Positions 7,714 to 16,742 of a stretch of 64,000 nt of DNA are shown here, in pieces (positions within the stretch are counted from its first letter, which is position 1; each line of letters opens with the position of its first letter). A model generated the notes under the pieces. That model did not search any database. It was not told where the DNA came from and saw only the letters and a list, made by a program, of their open reading frames with translations. Position numbers and translations under genes: made by a program. Source of the DNA: Clostridiales bacterium (GTDB taxonomy: Bacteria > Bacillota > Clostridia > Oscillospirales > Oscillospiraceae); NCBI GenBank assembly GCA_029008095.1, contig JAQXJB010000004.1:1-64000 (forward strand), read 5' to 3'.

Positions 7714-10143
7714 TCACCGGTATTGTGTATTGCTTACGATCTCGTTATATATCCGCTTTTCTCTGCTCTGGCAGGTAAAGAGTATGATCTGCCGCTCTTT
7801 GGCCAAATCACATAAAAGTTCAAGGGCGGCCCTGGCCCGCTTATCGTCAAAGCCAAGCAGAGCGTCATCCAGAATAATGGGGCAGCTCTCACCCTCGGGC
7901 AGAGCCAGCAGGCAGATAGCCAGGCGCACAGCCAGATAAAGCTGGCCCGTGGTTCCTGTGCTGAGATACTCCGCTCCGCGCTCCGCCCCGTTTGCCCGGG
8001 CGGCGGTGAAATTGAACTCCCGGTCAAAGCCGACCCTGTCGTAAGCGCCGCCGGTCATGGCGGACATAAGCTTACCCGCGAGACTGCCCACTATGGGTGA
8101 GAATCGCTGCTGAAGCTCGGCGTTGGCCTCGTCCAGAACGGATATGGCAAGGCTCAGGGCATCATACTCTTCCTCGGCTTCCGCCAGCTCTGTTCGGAGG
8201 TTTTCCAGTTCCGTGGAGACCACCAGCGGGTCGCCCAGATGCCGCAGCTCGCCCTCGGAGACCGCCAGCATACGCTCCAGCTCAGCAGCCCGCACGCGGG
8301 CGCTTTCAAGCCCGGACTGCGCTTCATCCCGCTCCATCCTCGGCTGAGGCAGCTCCTCCACATTCTCCGGCAGCTCCGGCAGCTCGCCAAGGCTCGCTTT
8401 CAGCTTCAGCGCCGCTTCATATGTACTCTCAGCCCGGCTCAAAGCGTTCAGCAGGCCGTCCTTTTCCTCGATGCGAGCCGGTATATTCATGGCTGCAGGG
8501 TCTATATTCAGGGCTGCAAGCGCTTCACAGAGAGTGGCTGACGCCGCTTTTTCCTTTTCAGCAGCCGCGTATGCCCCATCCAGAGCCGGCGCAAGGCTGC
8601 GCTCCACCTGCAGCGCGGCGGCGGTCTCGTTTTTTGCCTGCTCAAGGGCGTTCAGCAAGGCTTCGCGCTCATCTATGCGGCTCCCGGCGCGTTCGGGAAT
8701 GGTCTCGCCGCCGATGGCGGCAAGGGCGTCCATCAGCTCCCGTTCCGCCTCCCGGCTGCGGCTCCCGGCCTCCTTCGCGAGATTTTCGTAAACCGCCAGC
8801 TCCGCCTTTTTCGCCTTATCAGCGGCTGCGGCACGGCGCTCATGGGAACGCTTTCGCAGCAGAAACACCAGCAGCATCGCCGCTCCTGCCACAGTCAGCA
8901 GCGCGGCAGCAATAAGCACGGCGAATAAAGGAGCGGCAAAGTAAACCGCGAATCCGGCAAGGCCAAACAAAATCATAATGACTGCCGCGGCGGCAAGAGC
9001 CGCTCCGGGCTTTTTTCCCCCTTCGGGCGCGGCGGCAGCCGTCTCCGCAAAGCGGGTAAGCTCGTCCCGGGTCTTTTCCGCCCCGGCGCGGGCATTTTCA
9101 TACTCAAACAGAGCTCGGCGCGCGGCGGCTATACCCGCTGCGCTCACGCCTCGGGCGGCTTCAGCGGCGGCCCGGCAATGATTCTCCGCCCGCTCCAGTC
9201 CGGCCTTTGCGGCGGCGTGGCGGGCTATCACGTCCTCGCCGGCACGCTTCTCCGCCGCCGCCTCCCTGTATTCCGAAAGGGCAGTCCGAGCCGCGGCAAT
9301 CTTGGCGTCAGTGATATCACCGGCTTCACGTCGGAGCTTTTCCAGCTCCGCCGCCGCCCGCTCACGGGCGGCTTCAGCGGCGGCAGCTTTCTCATGCTCC
9401 GCCTTTATCTTAGCAACATCATGTAGGTACAGTTCGTTCTCCAGCTCGCCGACGCGGGCAAGAGCTTCCTCCCGCTCGGCATATATCCCGCCAAGACGTG
9501 CGTTTTCCTCGCTCATCTTCCCCAGAGCCGCGCTCTTCTCCGCGATACGTCCCTCAAGCTCGGCCACACGTCCGACCCGGGCGTTATGCTTACGCTTTAC
9601 TCTCCAATTATGCAGGGTGGCCCGGGCGGTGGAATATGCCTCATCCTCCTCGCTGCCCGATGTGATGAGGGCGGAAATGCGCTTTTCCAGCTCCGCGTCC
9701 CTGTCCACGGCCATAGCGCCGCCGGAAATAAACGCGCTGCGGCGAAAAACGGACTCGGGTATACCGAGAATGATTTCGCCAGGCGCCTTGCCGCATAGCT
9801 CCGGCACTTTTTCGGCGGTTCCGCTGATTTGGGCTTCACAGCTCCCCATCGGCTTGCCCGCCGCGCCCTTGCGGTGGAGGGTGACGTCGCCGCCCCTCCA
9901 TTCAAGGCGCATAGACCCGGTCATGGGGTAATTGCCCCATGGCAGAAACCTCTTTTTATCCGGAAGCTGACCCGCCTTCTCGCGCTGGGAAGTATTTATT
10001 CCGTAAAGCATCGTGCGGATAAAGCCGCACCAGGTGGATTTTCCCGCTTCATTGGGAGCCTCGATGATATTCAGCCCCGGCTCAAGCTCCATATGGGCGT
10101 TTTCCAGTCCGCCAAAGGAGGCGTCCATATTCTTAATGATCAT
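7714..10143 (-). CDS. YhaN/SbcC-like AAA ATPase with coiled coils
   Basis: Large SMC/Rad50-type ATPase, 809 aa, partner of the adjacent calcineurin-like nuclease. The N-terminal half-site has Walker A IIEAPNEAGKSTW (about residues 30-40). A long Ala/Glu/Arg-rich coiled-coil region (about 180-700) is interrupted near residue 385 by two hydrophobic segments (VIMILFGLAGFAVYF, LFAVLIAAALLTVAGAAMLLVF), as in YhaN, so the protein is probably membrane-associated. The C-terminal half-site has signature STGTTGQLYLAVRLAI and Walker B CPIILDDALLGFD. The start lies 1 bp after the stop of the nuclease gene. A DNA end-processing or repair role follows from the family. Confidence 0.85.
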   Translation of the reverse strand: MIIKNMDASFGGLENAHMELEPGLNIIEAPNEAGKSTWCGFIRTMLYGINTSQREKAGQLPDKKRFLPWGNYPMTGSMRLEWRGGDVTLHRKGAAGKPMGSCEAQISGTAEKVPELCGKAPGEIILGIPESVFRRSAFISGGAMAVDRDAELEKRISALITSGSEEDEAYSTARATLHNWRVKRKHNARVGRVAELEGRIAEKSAALGKMSEENARLGGIYAEREEALARVGELENELYLHDVAKIKAEHEKAAAAEAARERAAAELEKLRREAGDITDAKIAAARTALSEYREAAAEKRAGEDVIARHAAAKAGLERAENHCRAAAEAARGVSAAGIAAARRALFEYENARAGAEKTRDELTRFAETAAAAPEGGKKPGAALAAAAVIMILFGLAGFAVYFAAPLFAVLIAAALLTVAGAAMLLVFLLRKRSHERRAAAADKAKKAELAVYENLAKEAGSRSREAERELMDALAAIGGETIPERAGSRIDEREALLNALEQAKNETAAALQVERSLAPALDGAYAAAEKEKAASATLCEALAALNIDPAAMNIPARIEEKDGLLNALSRAESTYEAALKLKASLGELPELPENVEELPQPRMERDEAQSGLESARVRAAELERMLAVSEGELRHLGDPLVVSTELENLRTELAEAEEEYDALSLAISVLDEANAELQQRFSPIVGSLAGKLMSAMTGGAYDRVGFDREFNFTAARANGAERGAEYLSTGTTGQLYLAVRLAICLLALPEGESCPIILDDALLGFDDKRARAALELLCDLAKERQIILFTCQSREKRIYNEIVSNTQYR

Positions 10144-10144
10144 C

Positions 10145-11230
10145 TCAGCCCTCCTCCCTGTTCTCCAAAGCCGCGAGACCGTAGCTCACGGCCCGGACTA
10201 CACGCCCACGCTCGGCCTCCGACCCGGCGGCGTCATACATGGCCTTCATGCGGCGCAGGAAGCCGCCCTTCAGGGTATTATCACCGGCGGCAGCCCAAAG
10301 TTCAGTCCTGGGCCGGGTCTCATCCCGTACTTCAATCCGGCAGCAAAGCCCCGCGAGAGCGCTTTCAAGAGCGGCTGTATCGGGAGCCTCGTCCCGCTCG
10401 CCGCGCAGGATAACGCGGTAAATATCTCGTCCGCAGCCCTCCGGCAGAGCGGCGCGAACAGCTTCGTCCGCGTCTCTGCCCGTTATATCGACTGTCAATA
10501 TCTCATATTTTCTGCCGGAAAGGGGCTGGAATTGCAGCCTGCAATCGCCCTTTTCCACAGTTCCCCACAGCAGACCCTTTTCCCCGGTCTCGTCGAAACC
10601 GCGCCCCATAGCGCAGCCGGGGTAGGCATAGAAGGTCTCTCCCGCCCTCCGCACGCCGCTGAAGCTGTGGACATGTCCAAGGGCGAGGTAATCAAGCCCC
10701 GAGGCGGCAATATCGCTCTCGGATATGCAGCCGTACTTGCTGTCGGGAATACCGGTCTCGCCGTGGAGCACCATGATATTTACGCCCCCGCCATCGGCAT
10801 GGAAGCTCGCCAGAGGCGGCTGAGCACTGTCTGAAAGAAACGCCGCACCCCATACGGTGCAGCCAAGCTCCGGAAGTTCAATTTTTTCCGGGGCAGGCGA
10901 GGTGAAAACATGAACGTTTTCCGGCAGCTTCATACGCGCCCAGGGCGAGCGCGGGCCGTACCAGTCGTGGTTGCCGGGAGAGATAAAAATTCTCGCCCGG
11001 GTCTGCTCAAAGGCACGGCAGAGAGCGTCCGCTGTTTCACCGAAGCAGCGGTCACTGTCAAAAAGGTCTCCGGAAAGGAGCAGCAGATCTGCCGAAACCC
11101 GCTCGGCCTGAGCCGCGATATCCTCCAATATCCGCCGCTGCTCACGGCGTAGCATGGCCGCCTGCTCCGCCGTGAGGGCGGAAAAGGCGGAATCCAGATG
11201 GAGGTCTGCGGCGTGAACTATTTTTACCAT
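10145..11230 (-). CDS. YhaO/SbcD-like metallophosphoesterase (DNA exonuclease)
   Basis: Calcineurin-fold phosphoesterase of 361 aa. The metal-binding motifs are in order: HAADLHLD near the N-terminus, LLLSGDLFD, PGNHDWYG, MVLHGE and ALGHVH. The ATG at 11230 is chosen because GGAG lies upstream and the product then begins MVKIVHAADLHLD, as in SbcD/YhaO. With the ATPase 1 bp downstream it should form an Mre11-Rad50-like nuclease complex acting on DNA ends. A short GC hairpin and a GTGTGA palindrome lie just upstream of the start. Confidence 0.87.
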   Translation of the reverse strand: MVKIVHAADLHLDSAFSALTAEQAAMLRREQRRILEDIAAQAERVSADLLLLSGDLFDSDRCFGETADALCRAFEQTRARIFISPGNHDWYGPRSPWARMKLPENVHVFTSPAPEKIELPELGCTVWGAAFLSDSAQPPLASFHADGGGVNIMVLHGETGIPDSKYGCISESDIAASGLDYLALGHVHSFSGVRRAGETFYAYPGCAMGRGFDETGEKGLLWGTVEKGDCRLQFQPLSGRKYEILTVDITGRDADEAVRAALPEGCGRDIYRVILRGERDEAPDTAALESALAGLCCRIEVRDETRPRTELWAAAGDNTLKGGFLRRMKAMYDAAGSEAERGRVVRAVSYGLAALENREEG

Positions 11231-11268
11231 AAAAATCTCCATTCCGCCGCGATGTGCGGCACAAATCA

Positions 11269-11291
11269 AATAGTGTGATTTTTCACACTAA
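11269..11291 (-). repeat. GTGTGA/TCACAC short palindrome
   Basis: TAGTGTGATTTTTCACACTA is an 8-bp stem with a short AT loop, upstream of the yhaO-like gene. Close relatives of this palindrome occur at 29879, 53226 and 53499. Confidence 0.6.
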
Positions 11292-12064
11292 TCACATATC
11301 CTCATGGCCTCCGCCGAAAGGCAGCGCCCGGTTTTCGGGTCGATCTCAAAAACAGCGCATTCCAGCTTGCAGGGGCCGTCTGCGGCGGCGAAGCGGCTTT
11401 TCGGCTCGCCCCGAAACATGGCGATGGACTGTTCCGGCCTTACGCCCAGCACGGAAACGGCGGGGCCGGTCATGCCAAGGTCGCTGATATAGCCCGTACC
11501 CTTGGGAAAAACCGCCGCGTCGGAGGTCTGGACATGGGTATGAGTGCCCCATACTGCGGAGACCCGGCCATCCAGCATATAGCCCATTGCCAGCTTCTCG
11601 GAGCTGGCCTCGGCGTGGAAATCCACCAAAGTGACGGCGCAGGGCTCATCCTTCAGGAGCTTATCCACCATCAGGAAGGGGTTATCCGGGCCGAAATCCA
11701 TAGAGCAGCGTCCGATAAGGTTTATGACCTTCACCGGGCCGAATGGGGACTCATAAACGCCCACGCCCCGCCCTGGGCACTGAGGGGCGAAATTCGCTGG
11801 GCGCAGAATATACGGCGACTCATCAAGGTAATCGAATATTTCCCGGCGGTTGAAGCTGTGGTTGCCGAGAGTTATAACGTCCGCACCGGCGCTGAAGATA
11901 TCCTCGGCCTGCTCCGGGGTTATCCCAAGCTGGGAGGCGTTTTCTCCGTTCACCACGGTGAAGGCCGCCCCGGTGATCTTTAGAAGGCTTCTCAGATGCT
12001 TCGCGAGATAATCAACGCCCTTTTGGGCGACAACGTCGCCAACGGCAAGTATTTTAACGGACAT
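11288..12064 (-). CDS. ymdB: YmdB-family metallophosphoesterase (2',3'-cNMP phosphodiesterase)
   Basis: Cytoplasmic metal-dependent phosphodiesterase of the TIGR00282/YmdB family, 258 aa. The motifs are VGDVVAQKG near the N-terminus, VVNGENAS, TLGNHSFNRREI, DFHAEASSEK and WGTHTHVQTSD, all typical. The ATG at 12064 is chosen because GGAGG lies upstream and the product begins MSVKILAVGDV. In Bacillus YmdB hydrolyses cyclic nucleotides and affects biofilm/motility choice and RNase Y. It is the first gene before the yhaO-yhaN pair on this strand, although the palindrome between them may separate expression. Confidence 0.88.
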   Translation of the reverse strand: MSVKILAVGDVVAQKGVDYLAKHLRSLLKITGAAFTVVNGENASQLGITPEQAEDIFSAGADVITLGNHSFNRREIFDYLDESPYILRPANFAPQCPGRGVGVYESPFGPVKVINLIGRCSMDFGPDNPFLMVDKLLKDEPCAVTLVDFHAEASSEKLAMGYMLDGRVSAVWGTHTHVQTSDAAVFPKGTGYISDLGMTGPAVSVLGVRPEQSIAMFRGEPKSRFAAADGPCKLECAVFEIDPKTGRCLSAEAMRICD

Positions 12065-12188
12065 ATAGCGCCTCCATTGCATTTTCCGGATATTTTGTGG
12101 TATACTTGTTTTATAAATTTTAGTATATCACAGTGGGTTCTTTTTTACAATTTTTCCGGACAAAAAATACATATCGGGAGGCGTTGAT

Positions 12189-12614
12189 ATGCAGCTTGAG
12201 GAAATCATGACAGTACACGTATCCATCAAAGGCGGCGAGGTGACCGCTTTTCAGGGCGAGGACGGCAGCGGAGTTGTAATGATACCCTTTGACGCCACCA
12301 TTGACGGCAAATATTTCACCGGCACGGTGCTGCCCGGCGGAATTGATACGCAGGTCATCGGACCAAAGGGCTATCCACACACCCTCTCCGCCCGTTACAT
12401 GGCAAAGGGCAAGGACTATACCGGCGCGGACTGCACAGTCTACATAGAGAACAACGGCGTTATCTGCAAGGACGTGGAGGGCGGCTATATGCGCACCACC
12501 CCCAAATTCGTCACCGACAGCAAGGCGCTGGACTTTCTCAACAAACAGCTCTTCTGCGGCAAGGGCGAGCCGGAGGGCGAGGGAGTCAAAATTACCCTGT
12601 ATAGAATCCTGTAA
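12189..12614 (+). CDS. DUF3237-like protein
   Basis: Small soluble protein of 141 aa. Segments FTGTVLPGGIDTQVIGPKG and LSARYMAKGKDYTGADCTVYIENNG match the pattern of DUF3237 proteins (a beta-barrel family of unknown activity often found beside catabolic genes). No signal peptide or membrane segment is visible. The start has GGGAGG 7 bp upstream. It is monocistronic and diverges from ymdB. The family call rests on my memory of the motif, not a search. Confidence 0.65.
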   Translation: MQLEEIMTVHVSIKGGEVTAFQGEDGSGVVMIPFDATIDGKYFTGTVLPGGIDTQVIGPKGYPHTLSARYMAKGKDYTGADCTVYIENNGVICKDVEGGYMRTTPKFVTDSKALDFLNKQLFCGKGEPEGEGVKITLYRIL

Positions 12615-12680
12615 GGCAGCTAAAATGAATGAGTGGGTGCGCAGCCTTGGCGGAAAATCAAAAAATATTTGAACAAGCCC

Positions 12681-12709
12681 TTTACTTTTCCCAAAATATG
12701 TGATACACT
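12681..12709 (+). promoter_or_regulatory. Promoter for rpsO
   Basis: TTTACT, 17-bp spacer, TACACT, giving a ~105-nt leader before rpsO. That leader contains GC-rich short hairpins and could be the site of S15 autoregulation; the exact fold is not resolved. The rest of the 205-bp gap after the DUF3237 gene shows nothing else. Confidence 0.55.
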
Positions 12710-12819
12710 TCCAAGGCTATCCCCCCGGCTTAGTCAAGGGACAAGGCCGTTTACGGCTCCCTTTCACCCCTTCACTCAGCCCCGAGGGAATATACAAAAC
12801 AAGAAAGGAAATGATTCCC

Positions 12820-13086
12820 ATGATGCTGAAAGAGCAGAAGACTGCCATCATCGAAAACAACAGAACCCACGAGACCGACACTGGTTCTCCTGAGGTTCAG
12901 ATCGCCATCCTCACCGAGCGTATCGCTCAGCTCACCGAGCACCTCAAGGTCCACAAGAAGGACAACCACTCCAGAAGAGGCCTTCTGAAGATGGTCGGTA
13001 AGCGCCGCAACCTCCTTGACTACCTCGCCAAGAAGGACATTGAGCGCTACAGAGCCTGCATCGCAAAGCTCGGTATCCGTAAGTAA
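12820..13086 (+). CDS. rpsO: 30S ribosomal protein S15
   Basis: Primary 16S rRNA-binding protein of the small subunit platform. Core motifs [49 protein letters not shown] and a basic end are all present. The ATG at 12820 gives 88 aa, the standard length, with AAAGGA 10 bp upstream; the ORF track's long N-terminal extension is untranslated leader. It lies 257 bp before pnp, the common rpsO-pnp arrangement. Confidence 0.97.
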   Translation: MMLKEQKTAIIENNRTHETDTGSPEVQIAILTERIAQLTEHLKVHKKDNHSRRGLLKMVGKRRNLLDYLAKKDIERYRACIAKLGIRK

Positions 13087-13098
13087 GCAAAGCTGTTT

Positions 13099-13127
13099 GA
13101 GGCTGTCTCGCTTATGCGGGACAGCCT
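13099..13127 (+). terminator. 13-bp hairpin after rpsO
   Basis: GAGGCTGTCTCGC/GCGGGACAGCCTC with loop TTAT follows the rpsO stop. There is no T-run after it, so it may be a processing or stability hairpin rather than a full terminator; rpsO-pnp read-through remains possible. Confidence 0.6.
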
Positions 13128-13228
13128 CGTAGTGCATTATGTGCGGCGCGGAATATAACGCCCGCAAGCAAAAAGAAAACCAAGTAATTACGGCACGGGT
13201 CCAACACCTATGCCTACAAAAAAAATAT

Positions 13229-13325
13229 GGGGAGAATGCCGAATCCTTTTAGCAGTTGAAAGACGTCCCTGAGCTTTTCAGAGCCGCGTTTCAAGTGCTA
13301 AACGATTTGGCTGAACATTCTCCCC
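13229..13325 (+). promoter_or_regulatory. Long imperfect hairpin in the pnp leader
   Basis: The arms pair as GGGGAGAATG/CATTCTCCCC, CCGAATC/GATTTGG, TTTAGCA/TGCTAAA and TTGAAA/TTTCAA, with an inner CTGA-GCTT-TCAG hairpin. That makes about 30 base pairs over 97 nt, ending 5-6 bp before the pnp SD (AAGGAG). In E. coli a comparable pnp leader hairpin is cut by RNase III and degraded by PNPase for autoregulation; the same role here is inferred. Confidence 0.7.
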
Positions 13326-13343
13326 AGGAAAAGGAGAATACCG

Positions 13344-15494
13344 ATGATAATCACCAAAAGAGAATTCACCAACGAAAAGCACTATCAAATCGATTACTGC
13401 GGCCGTCCCCTCATCATGGAGGTCGGCAAGCTGGCGGAGCTGGCTAACGCCGCCGTGCTGGTAAAGTACGGCGAGACCACCGTTCTGGCCACCGTGACCG
13501 CCTCCGCCCGTCCCAAGGACGGCATCGACTACTTCCCCCTCGCCGTAGACTTCAACGAAAAGCTCTACGCCGTCGGCCGCATCCCCGGCAGCTTTATGCG
13601 CCGCGAGGGCAAGCCCAGCCTCCCCGCTGTTTTGGCTTCCCGTCTTATCGACCGTCCCATGCGTCCCCTCTTCCCCTCCGACCTGCGCAACGATGTTGTT
13701 ATCACCTGCGACGTTCTTTCCGTTGACAGAGACTGCTCCCCCGAGATCGCCGCTATGATCGGCGCCTCCGCCGCGGTTTCCATCTCCGACGTTCCCTTCA
13801 ACGGCCCCATCGGCGGCATCGTTCTGGGCTGGGACGGCGAGAAGTATCTCTTCAATCCCACTCAGGCGGAGCGGGAGAACAACAAGATGACCGTCACCGT
13901 GGCCACCACTATGGAGAAGATCGTCATGATCGAGGCCGCTGCCGACCAGATCCCCGAGGACATCATGTACGAGGGTATCGTTCAGGCTCACGAGAAGATC
14001 AAGCCCGTTATCGAGCTCATCAACACTATGGTAGCCGAGATCGGCAAGCCCAAGTTCAGCTATGAGCACGCCGCCTTTGACGACGAGCTCTTTGAGAAGC
14101 TGGTCGCCAACGAGTTCGAAGGCATGGAATACTGCATGGACACCGACGACAAGAACGTCCGCGAGGCCCGCGTAAACGATTGGATAAGCGCGATGGAGGA
14201 AAAGTACGGCGAAGAGCACCCCGACATGATGCAGTACATGGACGAGATACTCTACAAGCTGCAGAAGAAGGTCGTTAAGAAATGGCTGCTCATGGGCAAG
14301 CGCGTTGACGGCAGAGCCATGAACGAGATCCGTCCTCTCGCCGCCGAGGTTGGCGTTATTCCGAGAGTACACGGCTCCGGTCTCTTCACCCGCGGCCAGA
14401 CCCAGGTTCTCACCATCGCCACTCTGAACACCATTGCCGCCGCCCAGAAGCTGGACACCATCTGGGAAGAGGAAACCAAGCGCTTCATGCACCACTACAA
14501 CATGCCCTCCTACTCCACCGGCGAGGCCCGCGCCAGCCGCAGCACCTCCCGCCGCGAGCAGGGACACGGCGCTCTGGTAGAGAAGGCCATCGAGCCCATC
14601 ATCCCCGATGTAGCCGATTTCCCCTATGCCATTCGCCTTGTCTCCGAGGTTCTTTCCTCCAACGGCTCCACCTCTCAGGGCTCCATCTGCGGCAGTACCC
14701 TGGCTCTCATGGACGCCGGCGTGCCCATCAAGGCTCCCGTTGCCGGTATCTCCTGCGGTCTTATCCAGGACGGCGATGATTGGACCACCTTCATCGACAT
14801 TCAGGGCGTTGAGGACTTCCACGGCGAGATGGACTTCAAGGTAGCCGGCACCAAGACCGGTATCACCGCCATCCAGATGGATCTGAAGAACGACGGTCTG
14901 AAGCACGAGATCGTTAAGAACGCATTCGAGATCACCCGCGAGGCACGCATCCAGATCCTTGACGAGATCATGCTCCCCGCTATCTCCGAGCCCCGCGCCG
15001 AGCTTTCTCCCTATGCTCCCAAGATGATAAGCATGAAGATCGCCGTGGACAAGATCCGCGAGGTCATCGGCTCCGGCGGCAAGACCATCCAGAAGATCGT
15101 TGCCGACACCGGCGCCAAGGTGGACATCGAGGACGACGGCAGCGTATTCATCTCCAGCGAGAGCATGGAGGCCTGCCTGGAAGCCAAGCGCACCATCGAG
15201 AACATCGTATTCGTTCCCGAGGTTGGCGCTATCTATCAGGGCAAGTGCGTAAGCTACCTGACCAGCAAGAAGGACGGCTCTCAGATGGGCGCGTTCATTG
15301 AGATCGTTCCCGGCAAGGACGGCCTGTGCCACATCAAGGATCTTGAGTTCAAGCGCACCGAGAAGGTGGAGGACGTGCTGAAGATCGGCGACTTGACCTG
15401 GGTAAAGGTCATCGAGATCGACGACCGCGGCCGCATCAACCTCTCCCGTAAGGACGCTTACAAGGAGCGCAAGGCTCAGGGTCTCGAGGACTGA
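13344..15494 (+). CDS. pnp: Polynucleotide phosphorylase (PNPase)
   Basis: Phosphorolytic 3'-5' exoribonuclease, 716 aa. Two RNase PH domains are separated by an alpha-helical linker; the first has GRPLIMEVGKLAELANAAVLV and PGSFMRREGKPS, the second has FTRGQTQVLTIATL and STSRREQGHGALVEKAI. A KH domain (IREVIGSGGKTIQKIVADTG, about residue 570) and an S1 domain (IYQGKCVSYL... to the end) bind RNA. The start ATG has AAGGAG upstream. It should take part in mRNA decay and be under leader control. Confidence 0.97.
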   Translation: MIITKREFTNEKHYQIDYCGRPLIMEVGKLAELANAAVLVKYGETTVLATVTASARPKDGIDYFPLAVDFNEKLYAVGRIPGSFMRREGKPSLPAVLASRLIDRPMRPLFPSDLRNDVVITCDVLSVDRDCSPEIAAMIGASAAVSISDVPFNGPIGGIVLGWDGEKYLFNPTQAERENNKMTVTVATTMEKIVMIEAAADQIPEDIMYEGIVQAHEKIKPVIELINTMVAEIGKPKFSYEHAAFDDELFEKLVANEFEGMEYCMDTDDKNVREARVNDWISAMEEKYGEEHPDMMQYMDEILYKLQKKVVKKWLLMGKRVDGRAMNEIRPLAAEVGVIPRVHGSGLFTRGQTQVLTIATLNTIAAAQKLDTIWEEETKRFMHHYNMPSYSTGEARASRSTSRREQGHGALVEKAIEPIIPDVADFPYAIRLVSEVLSSNGSTSQGSICGSTLALMDAGVPIKAPVAGISCGLIQDGDDWTTFIDIQGVEDFHGEMDFKVAGTKTGITAIQMDLKNDGLKHEIVKNAFEITREARIQILDEIMLPAISEPRAELSPYAPKMISMKIAVDKIREVIGSGGKTIQKIVADTGAKVDIEDDGSVFISSESMEACLEAKRTIENIVFVPEVGAIYQGKCVSYLTSKKDGSQMGAFIEIVPGKDGLCHIKDLEFKRTEKVEDVLKIGDLTWVKVIEIDDRGRINLSRKDAYKERKAQGLED

Positions 15495-15552
15495 TTGAAA
15501 ACCTTTCATCGATATTAACGTTATTGCGCAGGGCACTGCCCTGCGCAATAAT

Positions 15553-15600
15553 CAAAAAGCTCCCGCTGTTTCACAGAAAAACAGCGGGAGCTTGGCTTTT
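15553..15600. terminator. Bidirectional terminator between pnp and the esterase gene
   Basis: A 15-bp stem AAGCTCCCGCTGTTT/AAACAGCGGGAGCTT is flanked by T-rich tracts in both directions. A second palindrome, ATTGCGCAGGGCA-CTGCCCTGCGCAAT (about 15522-15549), sits just before it on the pnp side. Confidence 0.88.
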
Positions 15601-15605
15601 TCAAA

Positions 15606-16514
15606 TCACTTTTTCAGTACGGAATCAAGGAACTGGAAGCGGCGTTCCTCCGCTTCGGGGGTGCTGAAGGCTGGGTCGCCGTGCTTGCAGTCGGGGAAGG
15701 TCTCGAAGATAGCGCGTCCCTTGCCGCATACGGCGTTTATCTTATCGGCAAGGTCGATGGAGTTCTGATAGGGCACGACCTCGTCGGCGGAGCCTGCCTG
15801 AATGAGCATGGGCGGGCAGTGGGGGTTTATGTAGTTTCCGGGCCAGCCCATCATGGCGAGACCGGGCTTCTCCCGGCAGTTGATATCCATGAAGATATCC
15901 ATGAAGTTTTCCATCTTGGGCGCGCCGGGGAACATGGGCTCGGAGTCCTCGGTGAACTGGGACTGCATGACGGGGTCATGCACGCCGAAAAGGCTGATGA
16001 CCGCCTGAACAGCGCTGCTGTACTCAGCGTTGCCCATGCTCAGATCCTCAAAAGCGCCTATACCGGCGGTAGCGCCAAGCATGGTCACCATATAACCGCC
16101 CGCGGAAGCGCCCACAACACCGATATGGTCAGTATCCAGCAGATAGGTGGAAGCGTTGGCGCGGAGGAATCGGATGGCCGCCTTCACGTCATGAACGGGC
16201 TTGGGGAACTTGGCCTCGTCGGAAAGGCGGTGGTCAACGCTGACCACCGCATAGCCCCGGCGGATGCCGTTGGCAACATAGTGAATCTGGAAATCGCGGC
16301 GCTCGCCGCCCCAGAACGCACCGCCGTGGATGAACACGATGACTGGGAAGGGACCAACGCCCTCATCGGGCAGATAGATGTCCATTTTCTGGTTCTTGGA
16401 TTGGTCAGCGTAGGCGATGTCAAGGAATTTGCGCTTTACACCGCTGACGTCAGCCATGGGCATGGCGAAGCCGCCCTCCGGAACCTCAGGGGTATAGATT
16501 TTGATAACGTCCAT
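15606..16514 (-). CDS. Alpha/beta-hydrolase esterase
   Basis: Hydrolase of 302 aa with the oxyanion-hole motif VIVFIHGGAFWGG, the nucleophile elbow GASAGG (Ser about residue 138), a late Asp in GSADEVVPYQNS and His in CKHGDPAF, giving a complete Ser-Asp-His triad. The HGG motif places it with the hormone-sensitive-lipase/BD-FAE-like esterases. No signal peptide is seen, so it is cytoplasmic. AAAGGAGG precedes the ATG and a GCCGC-AAAA-GCGGC hairpin abuts that ribosome site. It is monocistronic; the ester substrate is unknown. Confidence 0.85.
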   Translation of the reverse strand: MDVIKIYTPEVPEGGFAMPMADVSGVKRKFLDIAYADQSKNQKMDIYLPDEGVGPFPVIVFIHGGAFWGGERRDFQIHYVANGIRRGYAVVSVDHRLSDEAKFPKPVHDVKAAIRFLRANASTYLLDTDHIGVVGASAGGYMVTMLGATAGIGAFEDLSMGNAEYSSAVQAVISLFGVHDPVMQSQFTEDSEPMFPGAPKMENFMDIFMDINCREKPGLAMMGWPGNYINPHCPPMLIQAGSADEVVPYQNSIDLADKINAVCGKGRAIFETFPDCKHGDPAFSTPEAEERRFQFLDSVLKK

Positions 16515-16668
16515 AATATCCTCCTTTGCCGCTTTTGCGGCAAAAATTTATACAAATTTAATTCGGTATTCATTCCGTTTCTTCGGCATTTTACTGAATT
16601 ATATCACGCCGCCGCTCTATTTTCAAGATATAAGAATGACTTGCATTTTCCAAAGGCATAAGAAACAC

Positions 16669-16697
16669 TTGTAAGCCATTGTATTTTGGGGTAAAAT
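16669..16697 (+). promoter_or_regulatory. Promoter for pgi
   Basis: TTGTAA, 17-bp spacer, TAAAAT, about 45 bp before the pgi ATG. Confidence 0.65.
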
Positions 16698-16742
16698 AAG
16701 GGTACATAACATTTCAATAGAAATTTCAATAAAGGTGAGTTT

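Noticed and set aside
13278-15548. 756-aa minus-strand ORF opposite pnp
   Set aside because: Shadow of pnp; low-complexity Gly/Asp/His composition, no ribosome site and no recognisable domain.
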